From: Enterococcus raffinosus
GTDB taxonomy: Bacteria; Bacillota; Bacilli; Lactobacillales; Enterococcaceae
Length of the DNA stretch: 64,000 bases
Direction of reading: 5' to 3'
Assembly (NCBI RefSeq): GCF_018917525.1
Contig: NZ_JAHLOS010000012.1
Coordinates: 1-64,000 of the forward strand
Every line of letters starts with the position of its first letter. Position 1 is the first letter of the stretch. The notes under the pieces were generated by a model. It saw nothing but the letters and a program-made list of their open reading frames with translations, searched no databases and was not told where the DNA came from. The position numbers were made by a program, and so were the translations under genes. This document shows, in pieces, positions 16,660 through 24,635 of this stretch.

Positions 16660-18327
16660 TTAGACTGTAATCGTTTCTTTGTAGTTATGAAGCTGATCCA
16701 GCAGATATAAAAGTAATTGTTCGGCTTCATTTGGCAAGCGGTCATAGCCGCCCTGATAGGTTTTACGAGACTGCACAAACGCTAACCGTGTCTCAAGTCG
16801 GGTCATCAAGTGAATCAAATAGTGATGACTATTAAAGTCCGGCTCATGCTTTTTAACCGGCAAGTAACTGATTTCTTTTAACGGACCAAAGGGTTTAAAC
16901 TCCGCGGAACCATCAATGATTTTTTCAATACTTCCCAGAGTCTCTTCTGGTGTTACTTTCCGTCCTTTAAAGTCACCGGTGTTCAAAATATAGCAATCAG
17001 TCTTTTTCTTCTGGAACAGGTCTTTGAAATCCTGATAATCCTCCTGTAACGGATAGCAACGGAACGGGTTCGCAAATGGCTCAATCACCAATTGGTCCGC
17101 TACTTCACCCACAACATTTTCAGCAGTTGAACGTTTCGTGGCCAATGTGGCGCCGAAAACAGCCGCGAGGGAAGGATCTTCGATTTTGATTACTGGCGGA
17201 AGGCTATCATCCTTCATGATCCAAAACAGACCATCGACTTTTTCATCAATATGATCGACTCGGTTAGGCGTTGCGTAGCGACTCTTGATGCTGCGACCAT
17301 TTCCATTGCGGATATCTTCAGTCACCAGCACTTTCTTGTTTTCTTCATCTAAAGTCACACCAACATTTTGTGCCGTAACAATATATTTGATCTGTTCACT
17401 AGACATTGGATAATCCTGTGTTTTGTCAAAATAAGCCGGTTCTAGCGCAGTGGTCGAGCCTTTGTCCTTCGAGATGACAAACGCGTCGTCATGCAAAACA
17501 TGGACTTCGCCTTTATTTTTTGGTTTGGCTAAAGTGATCGTTGACTTACCTGATCCAGACAATCCAAAAGCCGCCATCGTGTATTTTTTATCTTCTAATA
17601 GATACTGCTTCATACCGCCATGACAAGCGATAAAACCATTGCGATGAGCAGTGGCCCAAGCAAGTGTCAACGTCGCTTTCTTCAACTCGCCAAAATAACG
17701 CAGACCAAGAATTGCTGCACAATTATGCAGTGGGTCAATCACCACCACGCCATCAGGAAAATCAGGATGCTCCCAATCTGGATCAGCAAAGATAAAGATA
17801 TCACCTGTATGAATCTCGTCCGATTGCTGATAGAAAAGATGTTTGGCATCGCCGATTTGAAAGTTCAATAAATAAGAGTAGAGGTTCGGACTATAATCGG
17901 CAGGAATCATCAAATGGGATTTGACCGTAAATTCTTCATCTAGGCCAACAATGACTTCGCCTGAATAGAATTTTTTCGACCGCGCCTGAAAAACAGCTTC
18001 CCGTAAAAGCTCGCTGTAAAAATCTGCATCAATACCTTGCTGCCCGATGATTCGCCGTGCTGCGGCAGTTCGACCGACGATTTGACCATCATTGGTGACC
18101 AAAACCTTGGCATCCGTAGGCAGCTGTAAACGACTGGTATAAGCGACATCAAGATCAGTGGTGATCGTTCCCGGGCTAGACTTTGCTAATGCATAGGCAT
18201 CCGTTAGGTGACGAATCCGCGTCACATTATTCCCATAAAAAGCTGTCTCGATCACACTGCGAATATTCGAAAAAAGTCGATTCTTCTTATTGATATCCTT
18301 GTGCGAAAAATGTTCAATACTGCTCAT
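16660..18327 (-). CDS. pckA: ATP-dependent phosphoenolpyruvate carboxykinase
   Basis: Catalyses ATP + oxaloacetate to PEP + CO2, in the cytosol. The 555-aa protein has the PEPCK kinase-1a loop FGLSGSGKST near residue 255, the kinase-2 segment HVLHDDAF, and FIFADPDWEHPDFPDGVVVIDP upstream. A strong ribosome site (GAGGAGG) precedes the ATG on the minus strand. It is monocistronic, with its own terminator. The N-terminus (about 60 residues) differs from enteric PckA, which I believe is usual for this lactic-acid-bacterial branch. Confidence 0.92.
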   Translation of the reverse strand: MSSIEHFSHKDINKKNRLFSNIRSVIETAFYGNNVTRIRHLTDAYALAKSSPGTITTDLDVAYTSRLQLPTDAKVLVTNDGQIVGRTAAARRIIGQQGIDADFYSELLREAVFQARSKKFYSGEVIVGLDEEFTVKSHLMIPADYSPNLYSYLLNFQIGDAKHLFYQQSDEIHTGDIFIFADPDWEHPDFPDGVVVIDPLHNCAAILGLRYFGELKKATLTLAWATAHRNGFIACHGGMKQYLLEDKKYTMAAFGLSGSGKSTITLAKPKNKGEVHVLHDDAFVISKDKGSTTALEPAYFDKTQDYPMSSEQIKYIVTAQNVGVTLDEENKKVLVTEDIRNGNGRSIKSRYATPNRVDHIDEKVDGLFWIMKDDSLPPVIKIEDPSLAAVFGATLATKRSTAENVVGEVADQLVIEPFANPFRCYPLQEDYQDFKDLFQKKKTDCYILNTGDFKGRKVTPEETLGSIEKIIDGSAEFKPFGPLKEISYLPVKKHEPDFNSHHYLIHLMTRLETRLAFVQSRKTYQGGYDRLPNEAEQLLLYLLDQLHNYKETITV

Positions 18328-18501
18328 CTTAAAACCTCCTCGAAATAAGTTGTTATTATTATAATAGCATTAAAATAAAACGCTCACAATCCAATATAGA
18401 ACAGATTTTTTAACGCATATACGCCAAAAAATCTAAATTGATCGCTGGTGGTAGCGCTCTTAAGATAAAAATAATATAATGATAAGTGAGGAGGCGTTAT
18501 T

Positions 18502-19062
18502 ATGGAAAGATATTTAGCAATAGTTAAAGAGAAAATCCTTATTTTTTGGCGTAAATTTATTATTGTTGTCTCAGAAAATGAACGCCGATCCTTATTAATT
18601 GCAGCCAGCTTAGTCGTCTTCGCGATCGTCTTTTCAACTTTTGCAGCTTTTGCACAAAAGGTGATTCGACAAGACCAACTAAACGAACTCGTTTTTGATT
18701 CTTTAAAATCAGACCATCTTATTCCACTTGAATATCAAAAGGTGGATCAAAAAATAAAAGAGACCAAAGCCATATCCATTATGTTTAGTCAGCCAGACGG
18801 AACATCCTTTAACAATGTCATGACGATTCTTGATGATCCCGATCAAAATCCTATGCTGAACCGGCAATTTTACTATTACCCAATCGTCTACGACAGTGAA
18901 ACGATTGCTGAAAAATATCAGCTAGATCCAAGGCAGGTAACCTTTATTTTCTTCCACAATGGCAAAGAAAAAAATCGCTTTGTGGTGGAGAGTCTAAAGG
19001 ATTTAAATCATGAGTTCATTCCTGAGTTAAATCGATTGCCGATGTGGAAGCTAAAAAACTAA
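18502..19062 (+). CDS. Single-pass membrane protein of unknown function
   Basis: I do not recognise a family. The 186-aa protein has a basic N-terminus, one strong membrane segment at about residues 31-53 (SLLIAASLVVFAIVFSTFAAFA) and an extracytoplasmic domain of about 130 residues with no Cys, rich in Asp, Asn and aromatic residues (MTILDDPDQNP, FYYYPIVYDSETI). GAGGAGG precedes the ATG. It stands alone, divergent from pckA and upstream of the Trp leader, with no evident operon partner. Confidence 0.75.
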   Translation: MERYLAIVKEKILIFWRKFIIVVSENERRSLLIAASLVVFAIVFSTFAAFAQKVIRQDQLNELVFDSLKSDHLIPLEYQKVDQKIKETKAISIMFSQPDGTSFNNVMTILDDPDQNPMLNRQFYYYPIVYDSETIAEKYQLDPRQVTFIFFHNGKEKNRFVVESLKDLNHEFIPELNRLPMWKLKN

Positions 19063-19108
19063 AATGAGATTTCGAATAAAATAAATGAGCATTTTTTAAT
19101 AAAAAGAG

Positions 19109-19137
19109 TTGACACCTGATTTTTTTTCCGCTAAACT
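19109..19137 (+). promoter_or_regulatory. Promoter of the trpXYZ leader
   Basis: TTGACA at 19109-19114 and TAAACT at 19132-19137 with a 17-bp spacer, 29 bases before the leader-peptide start codon. Confidence 0.75.
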
Positions 19138-19166
19138 AACCTCAACATTAAAAAGGAGTGACATTC

Positions 19167-19223
19167 ATGAACAACGCAAACTTATCTAATCAATTAAATA
19201 GCTGGCAAAACTGGCGTAGATAA
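19167..19223 (+). CDS. Tryptophan leader peptide (18 aa)
   Basis: AAAAGGAGTGACATTC precedes an ATG that opens an 18-codon frame ending in NSWQNWRR and a TAA stop. Two Trp codons in 18 (at 19203 and 19212) are far above chance, and the frame lies between a consensus promoter and an attenuator upstream of a trpXYZ-type transporter. The likely role is to sense charged tRNA-Trp through ribosome stalling; the peptide itself need have no function. Confidence 0.85.
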   Translation: MNNANLSNQLNSWQNWRR

Positions 19224-19346
19224 GTTGTATTTATGAATTCACTCATAGATACAACGTTTAGACAACTTCTAAATCTTGTATCTATGCTGGATATTTTTTC
19301 ATGCTTATTCCCGCATAGAGACCATCTATGCGGTTTTTGTTTTTTT
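19224..19346 (+). promoter_or_regulatory. Transcription attenuator with alternating strands, trpXYZ leader
   Basis: Five complementary segments follow the leader stop codon. Segment 0 (19224-19235, GTTGTATTTATG) pairs with segment 1 (19244-19255, CATAGATACAAC); segment 1 also pairs with segment 2 (19276-19286, TTGTATCTATG); segment 2 pairs with segment 3 (GCATAGA at 19313); segment 3 (CCGCATAGA, 19311-19319) pairs with segment 4 (TCTATGCGG, 19325-19333), followed by a U tract. A ribosome at the stop codon would mask segment 0, so 1:2 and 3:4 (terminator) form; a ribosome stalled at a Trp codon leaves 0:1 and 2:3 (antiterminator). The mechanism is inferred. Confidence 0.82.
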
Positions 19347-19455
19347 CGAGGACAACTACCGTTAAATATTTAGGTAGTTGTCCTTTATTGTTTTCTAAAT
19401 CAACTAGCAAATCGAAAAAGCATATATTAAAAAACAAAAATCGGAGGAATTTATC

Positions 19456-20469
19456 ATGAAAAATAAAGGGATTATTGGATCAATCATCGCATTAGCAGTT
19501 GTATTAATCGGGGTTTTTGCTTATCAAATGGGATCACGTCAAACGGGAGCTGCGACAGATACGAAAGAAGAACTAAAAACAGTCGGGATTTTACAATTCA
19601 TCAGTCATCCATCGTTAGATCAAATCAAAGACGGAGTGATCAAAGGCTTAAAAGATGAAGGCTATGAAGACGGTAAAAATATCAAAATCGAATTTTTAAA
19701 CGGTCAAGGGGACCAAAGCAAGTTAAACAGTATGAGTCAGCAATTATTAGAAAAAAAATCCGATGTTTTGGTCGGAGTTGCAACACCCGCTGCTAAAGCA
19801 TTAGCGAATGCAACCAGCGATACACCGATCATTATGTCAGCCATCAGCGATCCGATCGGTGCAGGCCTCGTAACAGACCTTGAGAAGCCAGGTGGAAATA
19901 TCACTGGAGTCAATAATTTAACACCGGTTGATCAGCAATTAGATATGGCGATGGAAATGTTTCCAGAGGCGAAAACAGTCGGTATGATCTATTCATCTTC
20001 AGAAGAAAATTCTAAATCACAAATCGATCGAGCGGAAAAACGTGCAGTCAAAGATGGACTAACAGTAAAAAAATACGCGATCAGCTCAAGTAATGATATT
20101 GCTCAAATTACACAACAAGCTTGTCAAGAAACCGACTATTTATACATTCCACAAGACAACACGATTGCCAGTGCTTTCCAAACGATGATCAATGAATCAG
20201 ACAAAGCGAAAAAGCCCGTTTTCGTTTCTGTTGATAACATGGTAAAAGAGGGCGGTATTGCAACAGTCGGTCAAAACCAATTTGAATTAGGTGTTGAATC
20301 TGGAAAAATGGCGGCAGATGTTTTAAGCGGCAAATCAAAACCTGCAACGACACCAGTCAACGTGATTGATTACGGCGATATGATCATCAACGAAGAAAAA
20401 GCGAAAGAACTAGGGATCACGATTCCAGAAAAAATCAAAGAAAAAGCAGAAGTAATTAAAGGGGAGTAG
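19456..20469 (+). CDS. trpX: ABC transporter substrate-binding protein, TrpX type
   Basis: Solute-binding protein of the ABC_sub_bind family, probably for tryptophan. The 337-aa protein has an N-terminal hydrophobic segment (residues 5-24) without a lipobox Cys, so it is membrane-anchored or cleaved rather than a lipoprotein, followed by two Rossmann-like lobes (VGILQFISHPSLDQIKDG, KSDVLVGVATPAAKALANA, VGMIYSSSEENSKSQ). Streptococcal TrpXYZ homologues are linked to tryptophan. The Trp-codon leader peptide directly upstream supports that substrate. The permease starts four bases after the stop. Confidence 0.85.
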   Translation: MKNKGIIGSIIALAVVLIGVFAYQMGSRQTGAATDTKEELKTVGILQFISHPSLDQIKDGVIKGLKDEGYEDGKNIKIEFLNGQGDQSKLNSMSQQLLEKKSDVLVGVATPAAKALANATSDTPIIMSAISDPIGAGLVTDLEKPGGNITGVNNLTPVDQQLDMAMEMFPEAKTVGMIYSSSEENSKSQIDRAEKRAVKDGLTVKKYAISSSNDIAQITQQACQETDYLYIPQDNTIASAFQTMINESDKAKKPVFVSVDNMVKEGGIATVGQNQFELGVESGKMAADVLSGKSKPATTPVNVIDYGDMIINEEKAKELGITIPEKIKEKAEVIKGE

Positions 20470-20473
20470 ACAG

Positions 20474-21355
20474 ATGGTTATTTCAGCAATCGGACAAGGT
20501 TTTTTATGGGGGATTTTAGGATTAGGCATTTTCATGACCTATCGCATCTTGAATTTCCCAGATATGACAACAGAAGGGTCATTTCCACTAGGAGGTGCCG
20601 TCTGTGTGACAGCCATCACCAATGGCGTATCACCAATTCTTGCGACCTTACTAGGAATTGTCGCGGGGATGTGTGCCGGTTTTATTACCGGCATGCTTTA
20701 TACAAAAGGAAAGATCCCGGTCATTCTTGCTGGAATACTCGTTATGTCGGGATTGAACTCGGTGATGCTGTTTATTATGCAAACACCCAACCTTTCTTTA
20801 CTAAAGCAGCCAAAAATTCAAGATTTCTTTACGAATTTAAATCTACCAGATCATTTTGATATCGTCCTATTAGGGCTAATCGCGATCATTATTATCGTAA
20901 GTTTGCTATTATTTTTCTTCTTTACTGATTTTGGTCAAGCCTACATCGCGACTGGGGATAATGAAAACATGGCACGTTCGATCGGTATCAATACTGATCG
21001 CATGAAGGTCATCGGTCTAACCTTATCAAATGGCGTGATCGCTTTATCCGGTGCGTTGATTGCCCAAAATGACGGTTATGCCGATATCGGCAAGGGCGTC
21101 GGCGTCATTGTTATCGGTTTGGCTTCCATTATCATCGGAGAAGTCTTGTACGGAGAAGTGACCTTCATTGAACGCTTAGTTGCGATTGTTTTAGGCAGTA
21201 TCATTTATCAATTATTGATTTTAGTCATCATTAAAGCTGGGTTAGATACCACCTATTTGAAGATTTTCTCTTCAATCATTTTGGCATTGTGCTTGATGAT
21301 TCCACGCTTAAAAGAAGCCTTGAACCTGAAGACTGGATTAGAAAAGGAGGAGTAG
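20474..21355 (+). CDS. trpY: ABC transporter permease, TrpY type
   Basis: Inner-membrane permease of the BPD_transp_2 (branched-chain amino acid/ribose) superfamily. The 293-aa protein has about eight to nine hydrophobic segments, with the family's conserved NFPDMTTEGSFPLGGAV near residue 30 and GVIVIGLASIIIGEVL near 215. It is the membrane partner of the binding protein before it and the ATPase after it, spaced four bases from each. Confidence 0.88.
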   Translation: MVISAIGQGFLWGILGLGIFMTYRILNFPDMTTEGSFPLGGAVCVTAITNGVSPILATLLGIVAGMCAGFITGMLYTKGKIPVILAGILVMSGLNSVMLFIMQTPNLSLLKQPKIQDFFTNLNLPDHFDIVLLGLIAIIIIVSLLLFFFFTDFGQAYIATGDNENMARSIGINTDRMKVIGLTLSNGVIALSGALIAQNDGYADIGKGVGVIVIGLASIIIGEVLYGEVTFIERLVAIVLGSIIYQLLILVIIKAGLDTTYLKIFSSIILALCLMIPRLKEALNLKTGLEKEE

Positions 21356-21359
21356 TCAG

Positions 21360-22142
21360 ATGAACGCTGTAGAAGTAAAGAATGCTAGCAAAACCATCAG
21401 TAATGGCATGAACGACAAACGCAAGATTTTAAATAATGTCAGCTTAACGATCGCTCCCGGGGAATTCGTTACAGTCTTGGGGGGAAATGGTGCAGGAAAG
21501 AGTACCCTATTTAACAGCATTTCCGGCAGCCTGCAATTGGACAGCGGCACTGTTTCGGTGATGGGGAAGGATTTGACGAAATTGTCTGAAGAGCAACGAG
21601 CAAGCTCAATCGCTCGAGTCTTCCAAGATCCAAAAATGGGCACCGCTCCTCGTTTGACCGTGGCAGAAAACTTAGGTTTAGCAGAAAAACGTGGACAAAA
21701 ACGCCGTTTGCGTCAACGTCAGCTTAATCAAAAGAAGGAAATGTATCGCGAACTTTGCCAATTGATCGGAAATGGGCTAGAGAATCATCTCGATACACCA
21801 ACAGGCTTCCTTTCTGGCGGACAGCGTCAAGCGTTAAGTCTGCTGATGGCGACGATCACAAAACCAGATTTACTATTACTAGATGAACATACAGCTGCAC
21901 TTGATCCGAAAACGGCGAAGCAATTAATGCTTTTGACCGATCAACGAATCAAGGAAGAAAATCTCACCTGTTTAATGGTCACCCATAAAATGGAGGATGC
22001 GTTGCATTACGGTGATCGCGTGATCGTGATGGAAAAAGGGGAGATCATTAAGGACATCAGCGGGGAAGAGAAGAAACGCATGACATTGGCGGATCTATTC
22101 CTGCTGTTTGAAGAGAGTGACACAGTAGCTGAAGTAATGTAA
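21360..22142 (+). CDS. trpZ: ABC transporter ATP-binding protein, TrpZ type
   Basis: ATPase that powers the trpXY uptake system. The 260-aa protein has Walker A GGNGAGKST (near residue 41), signature LSGGQRQAL (near 152), Walker B LLLLDEHTAALD and switch His in VTHKMED. It ends the operon; no strong terminator directly follows, only an A9T7-type tract at 22141-22156, and the next promoter begins at 22178. Confidence 0.9.
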   Translation: MNAVEVKNASKTISNGMNDKRKILNNVSLTIAPGEFVTVLGGNGAGKSTLFNSISGSLQLDSGTVSVMGKDLTKLSEEQRASSIARVFQDPKMGTAPRLTVAENLGLAEKRGQKRRLRQRQLNQKKEMYRELCQLIGNGLENHLDTPTGFLSGGQRQALSLLMATITKPDLLLLDEHTAALDPKTAKQLMLLTDQRIKEENLTCLMVTHKMEDALHYGDRVIVMEKGEIIKDISGEEKKRMTLADLFLLFEESDTVAEVM

Positions 22143-22177
22143 AAAAAAATTTTTTTACAGAAAATTAGAATAATGGG

Positions 22178-22206
22178 TTGACTTATGAGAAAAACAAATC
22201 TATACT
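22178..22206 (+). promoter_or_regulatory. Promoter of the aromatic amino acid operon
   Basis: TTGACT (22178-22183), 17-bp spacer, TATACT (22201-22206), 34 bases before the leader-peptide ATG. Confidence 0.85.
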
Positions 22207-22240
22207 AAGTTCAATCTTAAATCAGTTTGGAGCGATTTTT

Positions 22241-22303
22241 ATGAATAAGAATAAGAGTACGCACACACAACTGAATAATTATTACTTTAGCTATTTTAGA
22301 TAG
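22241..22303 (+). CDS. Tyrosine/phenylalanine leader peptide (20 aa)
   Basis: GGAG at 22229 precedes an ATG opening a 20-codon frame that ends NNYYFSYFR and a TAG stop. Three Tyr and two Phe codons within seven residues mark it as an aromatic-amino-acid leader peptide. It is placed between a strong promoter and an attenuator at the head of the aroE-pheA operon, whose end products are chorismate, prephenate-derived Tyr and Phe. Stalling at Tyr or Phe codons would couple the operon to both amino acids at once. Confidence 0.87.
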   Translation: MNKNKSTHTQLNNYYFSYFR

Positions 22304-22416
22304 GTTTGTGTTCATGATTCATGGATGCAAACGACAACAAGTTTGTATCTATGATGGCTAAGGATTTTAAGTTTGACTTAACGCCACATAGATGAAAATC
22401 TATAGTGGCTTTTCTT
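22304..22416 (+). promoter_or_regulatory. Transcription attenuator with alternating strands, aro operon leader
   Basis: The architecture repeats that of the trpXYZ leader. Segment 0 (22304-22316, GTTTGTGTTCATG) starts right after the stop codon and pairs with segment 1 (22320-22332, CATGGATGCAAAC); segment 1 also pairs with segment 2 (22341-22353, GTTTGTATCTATG); segment 2 extended to 22358 pairs with segment 3 (22383-22393); segments 3 and 4 (22398-22409, ATCTATAGTGGC) form the terminator, followed by Us. Stalling at Tyr/Phe codons leaves 0:1 free to form and favours the 2:3 antiterminator. Inferred from pairing only. Confidence 0.82.
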
Positions 22417-22437
22417 TTGGTATTTTTTGGGAGACTA

Positions 22438-22472
22438 GGCTCATTGTAGATTTTCTACAGTGGGCCTTTTTT
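22438..22472 (+). terminator. Second terminator in the aro leader
   Basis: GGCTCATTGTAGA (22438-22450) pairs over 13 bp, two of them G-U, with TCTACAGTGGGCC (22454-22466), followed by six Ts. It lies 29 bases after the attenuator terminator and resembles it in sequence, so it may be a backup terminator or a duplicated switch. Confidence 0.8.
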
Positions 22473-22637
22473 GTCAGTCCAACTTTTCGCAGAATTTTGA
22501 GTTTGAAGAAAATTAATAGTATCAAAAATCAATTTTCGAACAAGAAATTTAGTTGGATGATAGGCGTACGGGAATAAGCTCATTTTTCTCGGTTTTAGAA
22601 AAATGAACTTCCATAAGTCGAGCTAGCTGCGAGTCTG
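22467..22637 (+). repeat. Dispersed intergenic repeat, copy A
   Basis: About 170 bp beginning at the T tract of a terminator, with the landmarks CAGTCCAACTTTTCGCAG (22475-22492), TTAGTTGGATGA (22549-22560), the hairpin CTCATTTTT...AAAAATGAA (22579-22608) and GAGCTAGCTGCGAGTCTG (22620-22637). Related copies lie at 32994-33159 (same strand) and 56634-56713 (opposite strand, 3' half only), plus a short 5' fragment near 29290. Confidence 0.7.
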
Positions 22638-22678
22638 TTCAAGCAACACAAAAAAGAAAAATGAAGGAGTGAGGAAAG

Positions 22679-23557
22679 ATGGAAAATGAAATTTCAGGAA
22701 AGACACGATTAGCCGGGTTATATGCGCTACCTGCAAGACACAGCTTTTCACCAATCATGCAAACAACAGCATTTCAAGCAACAGGGGTGGATGCAGTTTA
22801 TCTAAGCTTTGACGTTCAGCCAGAAAGACTTGGGGAAAGCATTCAAGCCATTCGTGATCTTGAAATGTTGGGAGTCAATTTATCGATGCCTCACAAAATG
22901 GAAGCCATCCAATATGTAGATGAGCTTAGTCAAGCGGCTCGCTTAATTGGAGCAATCAATACCATCGTGAATCAAGATGGAAAGTTGATCGGCCATATTA
23001 CAGACGGAATCGGCTGTATGGAAAGCTTGAAACAAAACGGTATCGAGATCATCGGCAAAAGAATGACGATTCTTGGAGCTGGCGGCGCTGCAACAGCGAT
23101 TATCACGCAAGCGGCGATCGACGGAGTAACAGCTATTGATGTTTTCAACATCAAGGATGATTTCTATCAAAAAATTGAACCTAAACTAGCGATGATTGCA
23201 GAGGAAACCAACTGTCAAATCCAACTGCACGATTTAGCAGATCAACAGCAATTGGCTGATGCCTTAGCATCAAGCAGTTTACTGGTTAATGCAACAAATA
23301 TCGGAATGGCACCAAAGACTGATCAAATGCCATTACCGGATGAAACATTGTTAAGAAAAGACTTACCAGTTTTCGATGTCATCTATCATCCTGGTGAAAC
23401 GAAACTTTTAAAAGCAGCGAAAGCGACTGGAGCAACTGCTGTTAACGGCTTAGGAATGCTGTTATTCCAAGGAGCTGCCGCCTTTAAATTATGGACAGGC
23501 AAGGAAATGCCGGTCGATCAAATCCAACCGTTATTGGAAAACGAAATTAAAAAATAA
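22679..23557 (+). CDS. aroE: Shikimate dehydrogenase
   Basis: NADPH-dependent reduction of 3-dehydroshikimate to shikimate. The 292-aa protein has the substrate-binding motif ARHSFSPIMQ near residue 20, LSMPHKMEA (catalytic Lys), the NADP-binding GAGGAATAI near 137 and GLGMLLFQGAAAFKLWTG near the end. It is the first gene of the aro operon, 376 bases after the leader peptide, with AAGGAGTGAGG as ribosome site. aroD is not in this operon and must lie elsewhere. Confidence 0.95.
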   Translation: MENEISGKTRLAGLYALPARHSFSPIMQTTAFQATGVDAVYLSFDVQPERLGESIQAIRDLEMLGVNLSMPHKMEAIQYVDELSQAARLIGAINTIVNQDGKLIGHITDGIGCMESLKQNGIEIIGKRMTILGAGGAATAIITQAAIDGVTAIDVFNIKDDFYQKIEPKLAMIAEETNCQIQLHDLADQQQLADALASSSLLVNATNIGMAPKTDQMPLPDETLLRKDLPVFDVIYHPGETKLLKAAKATGATAVNGLGMLLFQGAAAFKLWTGKEMPVDQIQPLLENEIKK

Positions 23558-23578
23558 AAAGTGAAGGAAGTTATTATT

Positions 23579-24619
23579 ATGATCTTAATTATTAAAAAAG
23601 GAATTCAAGAATCAGAATTATCCCCAATTTTATCTCGTATCAAAGAAGAAGGGTTGGGCGTACAGATCAATCATGGGAAAGATCGTTTAGTTCTTGGTCT
23701 TTTAGGAGATCCGAAGATTATCCAAAATGTGCCATTCCAAGCATACAGTGTAGTTGAACGTGCAGTGGCGATTTCAAATACCTACAAGATCACCTCAAGA
23801 GAATTCCATCCACAAGATACAGTCGTTGACGTTGATGGTGTAAAAATCGGTGATGGAAGCTTCGTAACGATGGCTGGTCCTTGTTCCGTTGAAGGTGAAG
23901 AACAAATCATGGAAACAGCACGCATGGCAAAAGCTGGCGGAGCGAAAATTTTACGAGGCGGAGCTTACAAACCACGGACTTCTCCATACGCTTTCCAAGG
24001 ATTAGGCGAAGAGGGCTTGAAAATCATGCGCAAAGCCGCTGACGCTCATGGCTTGAAAGTGATCACAGAAGTAATGGATGAAGCGCATATCGATGTTGTT
24101 TGTCAATACGCCGACATTATCCAAATCGGCGCTCGCAACATGCAAAACTTCCGTCTATTAGAAGCTGTTGGTAAAACTGGCAAACCAATTGGCTTGAAAC
24201 GTGGGATCTCAGGTACGATCCAAGAATGGTTAAATGCCGCTGAATACATTGCTGTTCAAGGCAATTCAAACATCATCTTTATTGAACGAGGCATTCGAAC
24301 TTACGAAACAGCTACACGAAACACGTTTGATCTAAGTGCTGTTCCATTGATCAAAAAATTGAGTCACTTCCCAATTATCGTTGACCCAAGTCATGGTACA
24401 GGTGTTTGGGACTTAGTTGCACCAATGGCTCGCGCCGGAGTAGCAGCTGGAGCTGATGGAATGATCGTGGAGATTCATCCAGACCCATTACACGCTTGGT
24501 CAGATGGAGAACAATCATTGAATGAGAAAAATTACCTGCAAATGATGAGTGAAGTTGAAGTTATGGTTGATGCAATGAAAAAAATCAAAGACTTAAACAA
24601 AGAAACGTCACTTATCTAA
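23579..24619 (+). CDS. aroF: 3-Deoxy-7-phosphoheptulonate synthase (DAHP synthase, AroA-beta type)
   Basis: First committed step of the shikimate pathway, from PEP and erythrose 4-phosphate. The 346-aa protein has a ferredoxin-like N-terminal regulatory domain (residues 1-75) and the catalytic barrel with VTMAGPCSVEGEEQIME, RGGAYKPRTSPYAFQG and IVDPSHGTG. The frame is open from GTG 23561, but the GAAGGA in that stretch serves as ribosome site for ATG 23579, which matches the family's N-terminus (MILIIKKG). Confidence 0.94.
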   Translation: MILIIKKGIQESELSPILSRIKEEGLGVQINHGKDRLVLGLLGDPKIIQNVPFQAYSVVERAVAISNTYKITSREFHPQDTVVDVDGVKIGDGSFVTMAGPCSVEGEEQIMETARMAKAGGAKILRGGAYKPRTSPYAFQGLGEEGLKIMRKAADAHGLKVITEVMDEAHIDVVCQYADIIQIGARNMQNFRLLEAVGKTGKPIGLKRGISGTIQEWLNAAEYIAVQGNSNIIFIERGIRTYETATRNTFDLSAVPLIKKLSHFPIIVDPSHGTGVWDLVAPMARAGVAAGADGMIVEIHPDPLHAWSDGEQSLNEKNYLQMMSEVEVMVDAMKKIKDLNKETSLI

Positions 24620-24635
24620 TCAGGGGGAAACGTTC

